Below are positions 22,276 through 35,900 of a DNA stretch of 64,000 nucleotides, one piece after another. Below the pieces are notes generated by a model, which did no database searches, had not been told where the DNA came from, and saw nothing but the letters and a program-made list of their open reading frames with translations. Position 1 is the first letter of the stretch. Each line of letters begins with the position of its first letter. Origin of the DNA: Chlorops oryzae (taxonomy: Eukaryota > Arthropoda > Insecta > Diptera > Chloropidae); contig CM035806.1 of the NCBI GenBank assembly GCA_020466095.1, positions 17,964,724 to 18,028,723 on the forward strand. The letters are read 5' to 3'. The position numbers and the translations under genes were made by a program.

Positions 22276-23025
22276 TTTTTTTATTATTTTTGATGAAAGA
22301 AGTAAAACCATCAAAAGGAAAAAAAGAAAGAAAAGTGAAATAGTGCAACCGCGAAGAAAAACCTAAAGCCAACATTCGCGGGAAAAACAAAAGCAAATAT
22401 ATATGTATATATTTATTTATACATACCATATATACAACTAATTAAATAGTGCATAAACAACGCAATTAACTGCCGTTAAATTTTTACGCTAGTGTGGGTG
22501 CTTCGTGATTTCCACTTAAATAAAGTTTCTAGCGAAGGAAAAATTTGGCAATAATACATTCACTTTTTTTTTTGCCGATTTTTATGAATACTCAAGTTTG
22601 CACATCATATTTTTATTAACTAATAAAAAAAAAAAAAAAAAAACAACAATTGAAGTATATTAAAAAAAAAGGAAAAATAAAAGAAAATCATTTTCCAGGA
22701 GCTTTCATTTGAGGATGAATGCAAAACGTTTTGAAATCTCGAAAATATTAAGATATTAAAGAGAGCAAAAAAAAAAAAAGAACGAGAACTCCGAATTTCA
22801 TGTGGGCAGCAGCAGCAGCAGCAGCACATTCGCGCGAAATGGCAGCGTGAAAAAGAATTTTCAATTGCGAAAATGCATTAAAAAAAGAAGAAAGAATTCC
22901 TTAAAATCACAAGGCAAACCAAAGAAGACAACGAAGAACCAAGAAGAATACGAAGAAGAAGAATTTTCTCAATTTTAATTTTCTTCGTTATCGCGGGCGC
23001 TTAAAGCACAGACATCAAATCCGTA
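22276..23025 (+). promoter_or_regulatory. probable 5' flank / 5' UTR of the ADAMTS gene
   Basis: AT- and A-rich DNA with a CAG run (22807-22825) and AAGAAG-rich sequence just before the ATG at 23026. Such composition is common in fly 5' UTRs. No TATA box or initiator could be assigned with confidence, so the transcription start is unknown. Confidence 0.35.
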
Positions 23026-26000
23026 ATGTGTTTGCCTAGTGGCTTCATCTTAATGATAATCGTGAGTTTACATTTTAATTGTTTGCATTGCGTTGTGGGC
23101 GCCTCCATGACGTCTGCTGCCGATGGTATAAATAGCAACAGTACTTTAAACAGTCATGTTCGGAGAAATGACGGTAACGATCGCATCGGGCTACGCATCG
23201 ATATAACGCGGAAGCAGAGCGTTCATCTGAATGGTGTCGAGGTAAGCCGAAGAGCAAATGCGATGCAATTAAATGCGTTGATCAGCAAAATTATTATCAT
23301 TATTATTATTATTATTTTTTTGCAATTTTAAAATCGAAACTGTGTCGCAACGGTTAATGTGATGACATTTAAAACCGCGAAGTTGTGGGGGGTTTTCATT
23401 ATGTTCTTTCACCTTCTCTGCTGCATTTTTTTTTCTTTCTTTTTTTGTCAAGGGTCTTTTGCTTTTGAATTGAAGAAACAATTTACAAAAAAATGGATTT
23501 TAAGAATACATATATACATAGGTATATGTATAAGGGAGAGATAAGAATTTCGAGTTTTTGATCTGAACCTTTCATAGTAACGGTCGTAATTGAGGTCACG
23601 CTCAAGGCTCAAAACCGTTTTGACCCATTTCCGTATGACTAGATTTTATTGATGCAGCTGTAAGGCTTGTGAGCTGGTTCTGTGGTGCTTTTAATCTGAT
23701 CGACATATGCAGAAATTATTTCAATAAGAATTATAGTGTTAAATTCTTAAGTTTTATTTTATGTTTCGGTACTGCTGCAAGATGGAAATTTATTCAAAAT
23801 TATTGCATCATATTTTCTGCAATCGCTGGACGCTCAATGTTAACAAACTTCATATTTTTGATGTTCACGCAAATCGGGGGAATCTTTTATGGCAAACCCG
23901 CGGATTCTTATAAGTTTTTAATGAACATTTATTAGCCATTGCCATAACTCTATAGTGATAAATATTCTCTCCGAAAATGTTCTTAATCGGTCGATTATTA
24001 AGGGTACCTCCAGTTCAAGGGTGTGCTAGGAAATTGTGCTTAATTGAATTGACATACTCATGTAAAGTCTGGCAGGCGATCATTTCATATTTTGATGACC
24101 CAATGGGTAGATCAACTCCCGCTGGGGAAATCATTTATGATTTACGGGCTTGGCAAACCCGCGGACCCTAGCCATATCTATATCCACCAGTACATAATTC
24201 GCCAAAAAAAAAAAACTCGCCCATGGCGCTAAAACCGGCGAAAACTGATTGTAATCAAAGTCAAGAACAGCTGATTGAACTCATCAATGCAAAGTTTGAC
24301 AGTTTGAAAAGGGGATTTTCTCAATTGAGACTTAATAGAGATTAATCCAGAATTTAAATTGATAATACGGAAACGAAAATACATAAATGAGGATATGATA
24401 ATAAATATTGGCGATTCAGAAAGAAAAAGTCCAAAAAGAAAAACAACCAGAATCTGAGTCAAAGTAACTGCGCTAGCTTAGCTTAACAGCCCAGAATGGA
24501 CTGGGTAAAAATGAAAAAAAAAAAAAAAAAAAAAAACTGTGGAAATACAATACAATTTTATTAAGACCAATATATGATTTCGTAATTTTTTGGATTTTCC
24601 ATGAATAGGAAAAGAGATAACGAAAAATCGTCAAATATTCAATTGAATTTGCGAAGGGAAAGAACTCCTTCCTCAACCTCTTGCGCTTTCAGCATCGGAT
24701 GCTTCAACTTCCTCTCCATCTTCTGGAATTCGATAATGAAACATTATTTTGCCAATTCGAATATTTTCGGTTTCCATGCTTTTTTCACCCACGTTTACTG
24801 CCGGCTGCACGTCGCAAGCGCTCCTGCTCCACAGCGGCAAAGTACTCGGCAATAGCTTGATCACAAGCAGCTTTAAAGGGCTCAATATTGATCTTCCCGT
24901 TGAGCATTGTGAGATCAGCTGCTTCCTGGCCTTGATTCGTCTTGACTTTCAGCTTTAGTTCACGCGACTTGGCTTCCAGAATTTTCTCTCTCCTATTTTC
25001 ACGCTCAAACATCTAGAGAAGCGAAGACAAGAGAAGAAGAAAAGAAAATACATACATATGTATATGACATGCGAAATGTTAAAATTGTCAGCGATGAAAG
25101 ATAAATAGAATTTTTTTCTTTTTACAGCTGTCAGTAGCGGCTTGTCATTCTTTGACGACATAACCATATTTTCCGAGACTTCAATTAGGAACGTTGCACC
25201 CAGTTTACTGCCGCAGCTAACGAATTTTCCATTTTCATTTGTTCGCACGCAATACAGCGGCTCGTCGCAGACCTTAACGGTCAGAACCGGGTCATTTTGC
25301 TGCTGCAATAGATCCCAAGTATCCATGACGCCGTCCATGCGTGTGACAAAGAACTGCGAGACCCTATAAGGGGGAAATAGTTCAATTGTAGAATATTCAG
25401 AGTCATTTTGCTGCTATAGCATGAAAATTGTTCGGTTCAACTTGGTATAACTCCATGCGCCATCGGTAAGCATTGATGAACAGTTTTTCGTCCACATAAT
25501 CGAGCTTTCACGGCAGTCCTCAGACCAAATTCGAGCACACCAATCGCCAACGGTTAGGAAATTTTTAACAAAAGCCGGATTACGCATTATAGCTTGCACT
25601 GGGCCGTTATGGCACTGCATCTGAAAGTGAAAATGATTTTGCATTGCTAAGTGATCGCTACCAACTCAGGTCCAGGTTAGGCCCAGGTCAGGCCCAGGTC
25701 AGGCCCAGGTCAGGCCCAAGGTCAGGCCCAGGTCAGGCCCAGGTCAGGCCCAGGTCAGGCCCAGGTCAGCCAGGTCAGGTCCAGGTCAGGCCCAGGTCAG
25801 GCCCAGGTCAGGCCAGGTCCAGTCAGAGGTCACCAGGTCAGGCCCAGGTCAGGCCCAGGTCAGGCACCAGGTCAGGCCCAGGTCAGGCCCAGGTCAGGCC
25901 CAGGTCAGGCCCAGGTCAGGCCCAGGTCAGGCCCAGGTCAGGCCCAGGTCAGGCCCAGGTCCAGATCAGGTCCAGACCCAGGTCAGGCCCAGGTCAGGCC

Positions 26001-29000
26001 CAGGTCAGGCCCAGATCAGGCCCAGAGTCAGGCCCAGGTCAGGCCCAGGTCAGGCCCAGTTCAGTTCAATTTAATTCAGTTCAGTTCGATTGAGAGACCT
26101 ACCCGCACTTGTATTTTCTCCATTGGGGTCTTGCCTTTCCTATTGCAACAGAACAACATTCCCATTTCCGTGCCGGCCATAAACCGGGTTGGAATGGTTG
26201 TCTCATATTCCAATACGGAAATGCCATATGAACGCGAAAGTTCTTGAGTATCGGTGCGCACTGGATCCATGAGCAAGCGATCGAGTGGCTCGTTTAGTTT
26301 ACGTGTATCCCACCATAATACCTGGCCATCGGAGGAGCCGGAAAAGAATTCCGTACCACTTTTCGAATTATTCCAAAGTACCGAATTCACCGGATCGTGA
26401 TGGCAAACTTCACGTTCGCTTATCATAACCGGATATTTACCATGACGTGTATCCCATGCGGCAACCTGACCATTATACATACCACTCACCAAGCTCGTTG
26501 GATCCTTTTGATTATACTCTAAGCAAACACATTGAACTTTCGGTTCCAAAATTAAGAACGGTTCATTCGGATTCTCAATTTCCCAAATGTATGAGTGCGT
26601 CTTTTGACCCGTCTTATCACCTTGGAACCGTCTATCACAATGACTGACAGCCATTTTAATGCCACCATCGGGCGACCATGAAATATGTGTAACGGGCACT
26701 TTAATTGGATTCGGATCGCGATACACATTCACCGTACGCGATTTACATGGCTCGGGCAGCGGTGCTGGCTCTGAATCTTCAAAATAATTCTCATAGATAT
26801 TGACGGCGTTATTTTGAAAAATATTATGCTCCATTGCTTTGGATAGATTTAGAACTTGCGTTATATAATTCTCATCCTTTTCGATCTTTCGTTTATAGCG
26901 TACAGTCTGCTCGGGGTCCTGCATATTAACATCCTTTGGCCAGCCGCCCTCATTGTGCGTTATGCCAATGTGTTTGTAGGTAGCGCGCTCCGTATTAGCC
27001 ACACTCAAGGACATTTGGCGTCCGCAGTAGGTAACCTCATCAACGGGATTCTTCAGTATATAATCCTTGCAGAGGTCACGATTGGTGTGCTCGGAGAAAA
27101 TAACTTCATCCTTGTCCTCGAATTTCACTGGCTGCCCAAAGAGGCGACGCTCTTTCTTATACGTGTACTCCATCTCTCTCTGGGTTGATTCTTTGGTTTT
27201 CTTTATTTTTTATTATTTGAAGATGATTTCTGTGGCCTTAGGAATAAAGGTGAAAGCACCGATTTAGTTATTGAATATTTTGTTTGTTGAATCAATAAAG
27301 CTCATGGGTGAGCCGTTACCAAAGCACTGGCAAGCATTGTTGCTCCTCACATAAAAGCTCATGCGCATAAAGCGATAAACATATACATACAGTCCCTTGC
27401 CATATTATTAGATCCATGCTCAAAAATGCAGTTTTCTTAAGTTATAACATGTCTCAGCAAAGATTCGATGGATGAACAAACGAAATTAACAATCGATTAC
27501 TAATCTTATGAGAGTTGGAAAAACTGTAAAAAAAAAACACTCGCAATATTTAAAGACGCCAAGTTCTACCAACACATATACCTATGTACATAAAAAGTTC
27601 ATTTAACAACAAGAAAAATGAAAAAAAAAAAAAATAGATTAGCAGTATTACTTAGGTATAGATATATGGCAAGGGACTGCATTACCCCAAGTTACCAAAA
27701 AGTTCCATTAAGTTAGCCCATTTTGAAGCGAGCAGACTCGTGAAGAGAAGGACTTTTCTTTGAGGATCTAAAAACATTCGACTAGAAAAAGATCCTAAGC
27801 CTCCCTGTAGGAATTTGAACTAGTGCCGTACTAGTACTTTACTAGTGCAAAAGCCACCATTACTAGTTCTTTTCTATATCCCTGTCTATATAAAATTCTG
27901 TCGAAAATCAGTATAACATCTGTACAGGAAAGCACTGGTACAGTATGCACCAGAATTATTCTAGTACTTTTCGATCCAATTGGGTAAATTTGCACCAGTT
28001 AAATACTAGTGATGTTTGCGGGAATAAAGGTAACAGAATCGTTGATTTTTTTTTCAGTACATAATGGAAATAAATATTTATAACAAAAGAAAACCATTCG
28101 GTTGTGTATTAATTATTTATTTATAACTCCTCAATGAATGCAATTATTCCACTGATCACTAGTATAGTTATGGTGCAAACTTACCCAAACATTGCACTTG
28201 TTCTTTTAGTACTGGTAAAAGTACTAGTTCTTTTAGGCAAATTGCCCAACAGCTTTCAACAGGGCTGCTTTGAACAGAAATGAGAATAAAAATTTGGGCC
28301 TAGTCCATGGAGAAGAAACTAAATTCTATTACATAAAGGGTCGTAGTCTTCAACCCAGCTTAAGAACTTCGAAGGTTGAAATTCCCGAATATATATTCTT
28401 TTAGTCTTCATACCAGTTTAACTCAATCAAATCCCTTTGCTATATTTGAATATTGCAAAAATTTTCATACAAAACTTATAAATCTGATTTAAACTCTCCT
28501 GCAGACAATAGGGGTATTCACAAAGGCGTGTTAAAATCGTTGGAAAGTCGAAAAATCGGAAAATTGCGACTTCTTAAAATTTTTTAAACTTTTTTTTTTG
28601 TATTTTGCACCACTTTTTAAGCGTTTAAAATGTTCCGATTTTCCTACTTTCCGACACCTTTGTGAATACCCCTAATCATTTGAAAGTTTAAGCCTCAAAA
28701 AAGGTTTAACTAATTTGAAGACTATGAGCCTAAGAGGTTCGATTGGTGTTGACTAAGAATAATTGAAAATTTATTAATAAATTGTTCCAATTTTTTGTTC
28801 TCTTTGATGAGGGGATGGGGATCTATCCCCTGAATGTTTAAAAATAAGACCGAAATTCGCTTAAATCTTCTAAAAACAAAAACCGGGTCCCCTAAAACTT
28901 TTCCTAAATCTCTGCTATTGACGAGAAATTTCCCTAAGTGTAGGTGCAAGAGTGTCTTGGTCCTAGGATGAAGTCAATACAAATGGTACTAAACATATAA

Positions 29001-29929
29001 ACTTATGACTACTTGAGCTTTTACCAGACCTCGGTTTAGGGGGTGGCAAGTGGGGATGAATGCCCAGAGCGGTACTTTGATGGGCGGCAGCTTGACATAG
29101 AGCGGCAAAAAAGATGGATCGGGCCCCCCGGTGTTTGCTCATTGGAAACTTTCAGAACGCAGAGTAAGAACTGAGATCTACGATAAAGTGAATTGTGCAT
29201 TTGAATGATTACGTCATTAGTCAGACAGAGCATTTGAGTAAGAAAAAATAGCATTGATTTAACCCTCTGCAGCTGACGTCGTAGTCTGACAGACCCCGTA
29301 AAATAGAAAATCTAGCGTACGTTTTTAAAATCCCAAGTAACGATCCTTGCATTCTCTTAACAAAATGACTTTTGTTACAAATTTTTATCGTTTTTTCGCT
29401 GAAAAAATATTTACTTTTATAAGAAACAAGGCCAAGAACACGCCAGTCAGCCAATTCAAGATTAAAAACCCTTTTGAGATGAGATCACATACTAGACACC
29501 ACGTCAGTTGTAATGTTAAAATTAGACCACGTCAGCTGCAGAGGGTTAAGGCTCAGTTAATATAGAATGAAAGTAACTTTACTTAGTTAAACTATACATT
29601 ATGATCTAGTTCCTTAACCCTTTCAGACATGCTCCCCAAATGGAAATCTGATAAGATCTTGTCCCTTATGAGTGACGCCGTGTCTCAAAGGGTTTAGAAC
29701 TTATGTTAAAGGTCTTAAGTTCAAGAAGAAAAATACTTACAAAAACTTCCTACGTAAAAAACTTAGGTACTCAACAGAGTGATTGATATGTGATCCAATA
29801 AGTTGAGTTACGTTGCGTTTAGTCATTATCATATCCCCTTATAAAATTCGTTATATTTCATTCGACATGTTTTTTTTTTTTTTACTTTTTTGTTACATAA
29901 ATTTTTAAGGAAATTTGTCAGCGTCGTTA

Positions 29930-29962
<33 letters not shown>

Positions 29963-32900
29963 AAATAAAATAGAACACAATAATCAATTCATCTGTGGTG
30001 GGTGTACACATAAAAATCGCTTTTACAACTTCTGACCTACTTGCGAGCTTCGATTTGAAATATTCAGCATCCAATTTTTAAAAAAATTTTTTTGCTTTCT
30101 GACTTTTCTTTATTTTTTTTTGCTGCTAAGGTCAACAATTGAATTATGACTACAAATCGGAATTCTAAACATGACAACATTTAAGATCTCTGCACGATTA
30201 AGTCATAAAATTTTCATTTTCGCAATGCCTCATTCGAAATTTATGCCCTCATGCCAGATTTTCTGCAGCAAAATTGACACACAGCATCAAAACTTCGAAG
30301 GAACAATAAAGTTAAGAAAAAGAAAAAACCAAAAAAAAAAAAAGAAAAAGAAATATGCGAAAAATATTGCGCTGTGTAACACACCTAGCGAAAATCCACT
30401 TGCCACCACGTCCAAGGAGTGCTTTAAATGAATTGCCACGCTTAGTGCCAATTAACTACATTAGAGAATTGAAATTTAAATATAAATGGAGGAGAATTGA
30501 ATAAGCTTGAAAAATTGCTGCGCCAAGAGCATTTGAGTCGGCCAATTCCACGAATTCGTTGTGTACATAAATTGGGCTCATTAAAATTTCTATTGTATTT
30601 ATTTATGGTCGTCGAAAAGAAGAAGCAGATCTTTTTCAATGGGTTAATAAATTGTTTACTATTAATTATTAAGTATTATTTATTTATTTTTATTGTCTTC
30701 GATTATTTTTGTTTTCACATTTTTAAACGAAATTTTATCGCCATCGAGAAGAGCATTCAATTTTTATTATAACTTTATGGATTAAGATACACTATATAGG
30801 GTATCAGAATCGACCTTCCTGGTCTAAGTACGCCCTTGGGGGCGGCCCATCTAACCTAACCTAACCTAGTTATGTTATGTTTAATAAAATAGCAGTGCGA
30901 TTTGTAAGATTGAAAGTTCAACAATCTAAATAAGAACAAGATCTATATACAGTGGCAGTCACGTAATTAGGGACACCATAAAAAATGCAAATTTTTCTTT
31001 ACTAAATTAATTTATTTTGAATTTTATTATTTTCATTTAATATTTAGCAAATAATGTTTCGAAATAATTAAGAAAGTTTAAGACTTCTGAATATATATCC
31101 AACAAAAAAAATTATTTCATATATTTTGCCTTGTTCACATAAATAGGGACATCAGTACAAATTTATTTATTTATTTATTTATTTATTGTTATGACATCGT
31201 AGAGGACAAGAGGATATCTCTTATTCAAAGCTCTACTCAAGAAAGTGACAAGAGTGTTGTGTGGAATATCAAGCATTATTTAACGTATACAGATACAAAC
31301 TACTTTTATGATTTGAAATAAACTATAAACTAAGAAAAATTTAAATTTAAATTTCATTAACAAATAAATTTTCAGACCTATTAAGAAAGGTCGCTTCCTG
31401 TTTTTTTGAATTTATGAACGTTTTCTATAGCCCTAAATTCGGGCGGTAAAGCATTCCAAAGGCGAATGGTTGGAACAAAAAACTGTCTTTCAGAGATTAA
31501 TGATTTATATATTATAGGAATAATTAGTTTATTGTGTCTAGTGGAGCGGGTAAAACGTATGCGCTGCTGCAGATATTCAGGAGATTTGTTATTCACAATT
31601 TTATGAAGGAGTTGAAGAGATTTCAGCTTTAAAAGATTTTCAAAAGAGACTCCGTAGATAAGTCGACTAAATTCAGAAATGTGATCCCTTCTTTTGCACT
31701 TGTAGATAAAGCGCGTCATGTTGTTGAACAGCACACTGAGTTTTAGTTTAAAGCGCTTTTTTTCATTAAAAATCTGTAAAAATACCAAAAAAGAAAACTT
31801 CGCTGTTTTTTTTTTCTTTATTTTGAGCCTTTCTTAACATTCCAAAATTTGTAAAAAAAAAAATCATAATAAAAATATTTCAAGCCTTAACCAGAAGTTT
31901 CAGTCAAAAGAAAATTGAGTTTTTATTATTGATGAAAAATGTATGAAAAAACATAGAAAAACAGAAAATCAATTTGCTAAATATTACATGAAAATAATAA
32001 AATTCAAAACAAATAATTTTCGCAGTGAAAAATTTGCATTTTTTATGGTGTCCCTAATTACGTGACTGCCACTGTACATATCAATTTGATAACCCAGAGG
32101 TTACATACTTCTTTCGGGCCGCTTCTGTGGCTATTGTAAAATGTGAGATTAATTGCGGACATAAGGTTCGGACCTCTTGAAAACGTCTGTAGACGAGGGT
32201 GAGGTATTTAACCTTCTCCCTTTCCACCTCACACTTCAGGCCTGCCATAAAATCTACATAAATCTGGTACTTGAAAATTCGAAATTGGAACACTTATAAA
32301 TTATCGCTATTGAAGTTCGTTTTATTTTGAGCACAGCTGTATTTGCGCACGTTCAGATTTAAAGACAATTAAAGAAATAAAAATATATAATAATATATAG
32401 AAAAAATGCTTAATTCTCGAAAAGCTTATTGGGTGAATGTCAATGATCACGCGATATTCTAAAGCCAAATTTCATTAATTCCAATTAAAGGTACAAGCAT
32501 AAAATACATACCCCAAAAAAAAAAAAAAAATAAGCAAAAGAAACAATGACTGAGAATAAAAAAAAAAAAAAAACAACAATAAATTGCATACCAAGGGAAA
32601 TCCGAAAAGTGGAACAATATTGTTACTACACTTTGTCCATACATAAGTTCAAAAAATCGAATTGAATGACAAATAAAATAAAAATGAAAAAATTAACAAA
32701 TAAAGCATAAGTCGGTCTGGCCCGGCTCGTATATACACACTAGTGATGCCACGAATAGTGGATTTGGCCGAATACCGAATACCGAATATTCGGTCAACCT
32801 CTCAGCCGAATAACGAATATTCGGCAACCGAATATTCGGCACGTAGTAAAGACAGCTTGAGCCTACTCGCGACTAGCTGGAGTCAAGGCAAAAACTGCCG

Positions 32901-35900
32901 CTGAAAAATTTGCCCACTGTTTATAATGTTTTCGAAGAAAATTTAGAAGAAGCTAGCGTACATTTAATATTTCTAAAGAATAAAAAGCAAATTTGCTGTA
33001 TTTTTAGATCTCGTTAATTAAATTTGTTTACATTTTTTTTACATTACTATGAGAAAATTTTAATTTGTAGTTACTGCTGATTTTTTTAATAAGTTATTTC
33101 TACTATTCGGTATTTGGCCGAATATTTTAACTATTCGGCCGAATACCGAATACTGAAAAATGACGCCGAATAGGCCGAATACCGAATAGTGGCCGAATAT
33201 TCGTGGCACCACTAATACACACCATATCGTTCGAGATATATTATACATAATTTTGATCGTTGTTGGCCTTTTACGTGCCCAAGACTTTTCTGCAAATAAA
33301 ATAATATGGTTAGGAGTCGCAGCTAAGGATAAATCCTTGGTATTCAACATTTCCTAATGTTGTTCTCATTGGTTCAGAAGTTTTATTTAATGTGCCGCCA
33401 TCATAAACGAACAAGCGGGCAGATGAATGGGAAAATTGGACGAATATTCATTTCCGAAGGGACTACGCTTTCGTTCAAGAATATACAGCTCTGTTCGAAA
33501 TGCACATTCCTCGGGAGTTTCTTCCCTAAATGCTTTTTTTTTTTGCGGAAAATTAAAGAGAATATGATCAATTTTGATAAAAAAAATGATTGAAATTCTT
33601 GCTCCCTCTATATTACCTTCGCAGTTTTCTAAGGATAGCAGGACTTTTTTCGAATCCACACGGAAGAATTCCTCAGGAATATTAAGAATTGAGATGACCC
33701 AGCTAGAATTTTTTGAAGTTTTTTTTTATCAAAAACGAGTCGTTTTCGAGTCATTGTATGAGCTCGTTTTCTTATAAGAAATGATATTTTTGTCGGCAGG
33801 AAATGGAACCCTTGCCCCGACTCTTCTTGGGTAGTCAAATTTGATGTCATTTGCGAGTCCTATTTGTTTCGAGTCTTCTACGACTAGTATTCGTTATGAT
33901 ATTCGAGTCTTTTTGACTCATATTTGTGATCACTTTCGAGTCGTTGTTGATCCGTATTTGATATCGATTTCGAGTCTTTTCTGAGATATATTTGTAATCG
34001 TTTGCTTTCAAAAAAAAAAAAAAAAACATTCATATATCAATACCGATTTTTAGGCTTTTACGTTTATATGTATATATGTATATAATGTTTTTTTCCTTTC
34101 CATTTGAATTGGATTTGAACTTGGGAACTCTCGTTTTCTAGTCCTGTACTCAAATTCTATTCAATTCAATTTTGAGACTTACATATGGACCGTTTACTTT
34201 GAAAGGGGTGTAACTTCATTTTTCTATTTCGAGATATTAAGTGGTGCATGTCCATTAAGCAGCATCCGCCTCCACCCAGTAAAACTGCGAAGTCTTTACA
34301 ATGGGTAGCTTAACACGAATCCAAAAACTAAATTAACCTACGGCCTTCAATTTTCCCTCCAAGCCGCTCAGAACCGGAAAATAGAAAAATGAAGTTACAC
34401 CACTTTCAAAGTAAACGGGCCATATATTGAGTGAAATATAACATAGGAATAGATTGAATGATCATTTTCATGTTTCCAGGTATTTTTATATTTTGGCTTG
34501 TGTTTATGTGAATTCAATGCAGATGTTTGCTTATGTCGGTAGGCTGCAAAAAAAAATTTCTGAATCAGAGTCAGATTGCTACCTATGGACCTGAACACGG
34601 GAAAAAAGGTAAAAAAAAAATCGAAATTTTTTAAGTTTTTTGCGATTTTGACCTGGAAGGTGAAGTTTTTTGGATTTTATATGTTGGCAATTTTTGTTCC
34701 TTATGACAAGAGCTACAATTTTGCCTCAGAGAGTAAATCGAAATTCTGAACGGTTTACAAGATATGAGCCTGAGAAAATGATCACATTTTTACGAAAATG
34801 ATACCGAGGCCCCAAATCTTTGGGGGCCCATAAAACAAAAAGTGCATGACTTTGGGGAAAATTGGGAGACACGGGTCTTTTTTTTTAGTCTTTTATCACG
34901 TAGTGGTGTCCGTATATGGTTATTTTGCCGTGACTTAAAAAATTACACACAGTGTGATCAGTCGTCCAAATGATAGCTGGGAATATTCATTAGTTAACAT
35001 AAACAAATACATATGTATATTAGTGTATAAACATGCGAATGTTGCTTCGATTACAAGATTCAAACGAAACTAATGAGCCCGAATGAAGATGCCGCTTTAG
35101 TTATTTTAAAAGCCAATGGCAAAACTTTTGATTTAAGCAATTATGCCTCGTCAGCAGAAGGAGATATTTCTTAGGCTTTGAAATCGAATCTGAGAAGAAC
35201 AGAATTTATTTCGACGACGATGACGATGAACAGATGTTCCGGGTCCCATGCATTCATGTTCCCTGAAAGCATCTATGCATTTTTTGTTGTTGTTGTTGTT
35301 TCCCTTTGTAAGCACGTTTTTCGCACACGAACTGCCCACGCTTCAAGTTAAAGCTTTGAATGCACGATTCCACAGATAGAAGAGGAGAATTTCCCATGAG
35401 AAAATACCAAACTTTAGGCATCATAAGCACATTTCAAGGACTTCACAGAAATGGAAACGAAAAAAAAAAATGAAGGGAAAAAAATTCAGTAAGGATGCTA
35501 TACAGTTGAAATGATCGAAACTTTGTTCTTTTTTTTTAAATTTTTTTTATTTTTTCATTCACCCCTATTATGATTGTCGACTACTGATAGAGAATCGAAA
35601 AAGTTCTATCGTCGACTAAATTTTTTCATTTTCTAGTATGTGGAAAATTAAAAATTTTTGTCGATGATAGAACTTTTTTGATTCTCTATCAGTAGTCGAC
35701 AATCATAATAGGGCTGATTATCTTAAAATCGAAAGTTATTGACCTTCTATGGAATATTTTTTGAGTCATAGTCCACGGAAGTGAACGACATTTGAAAAGT
35801 AGTTAGTTCCGCCATCATTTTAATGCGAATCGAGACGTATTACTTCATATTTATGTGATTTGCCAAGTGTGTAAAAATGTTAGGGCATGAAAAACCTAGC

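Noticed and set aside
24212..24346. Short frame [20 protein letters not shown]..
   Set aside because: About 40 codons only, between repeat fragments; possibly a transposon ORF1 scrap, but not enough to call.
25644..26093. Plus-strand frame of 149 codons, Gly/Pro/Gln/Arg repeat
   Set aside because: Translation of the 11-bp minisatellite inside an intron of the opposite-strand dynein gene.
30847..30867. CCTAA/TTAGG-like short array, possible interstitial telomere repeat
   Set aside because: Only about four units; flies lack TTAGG telomeres and such short runs occur by chance or inside LINE tails.
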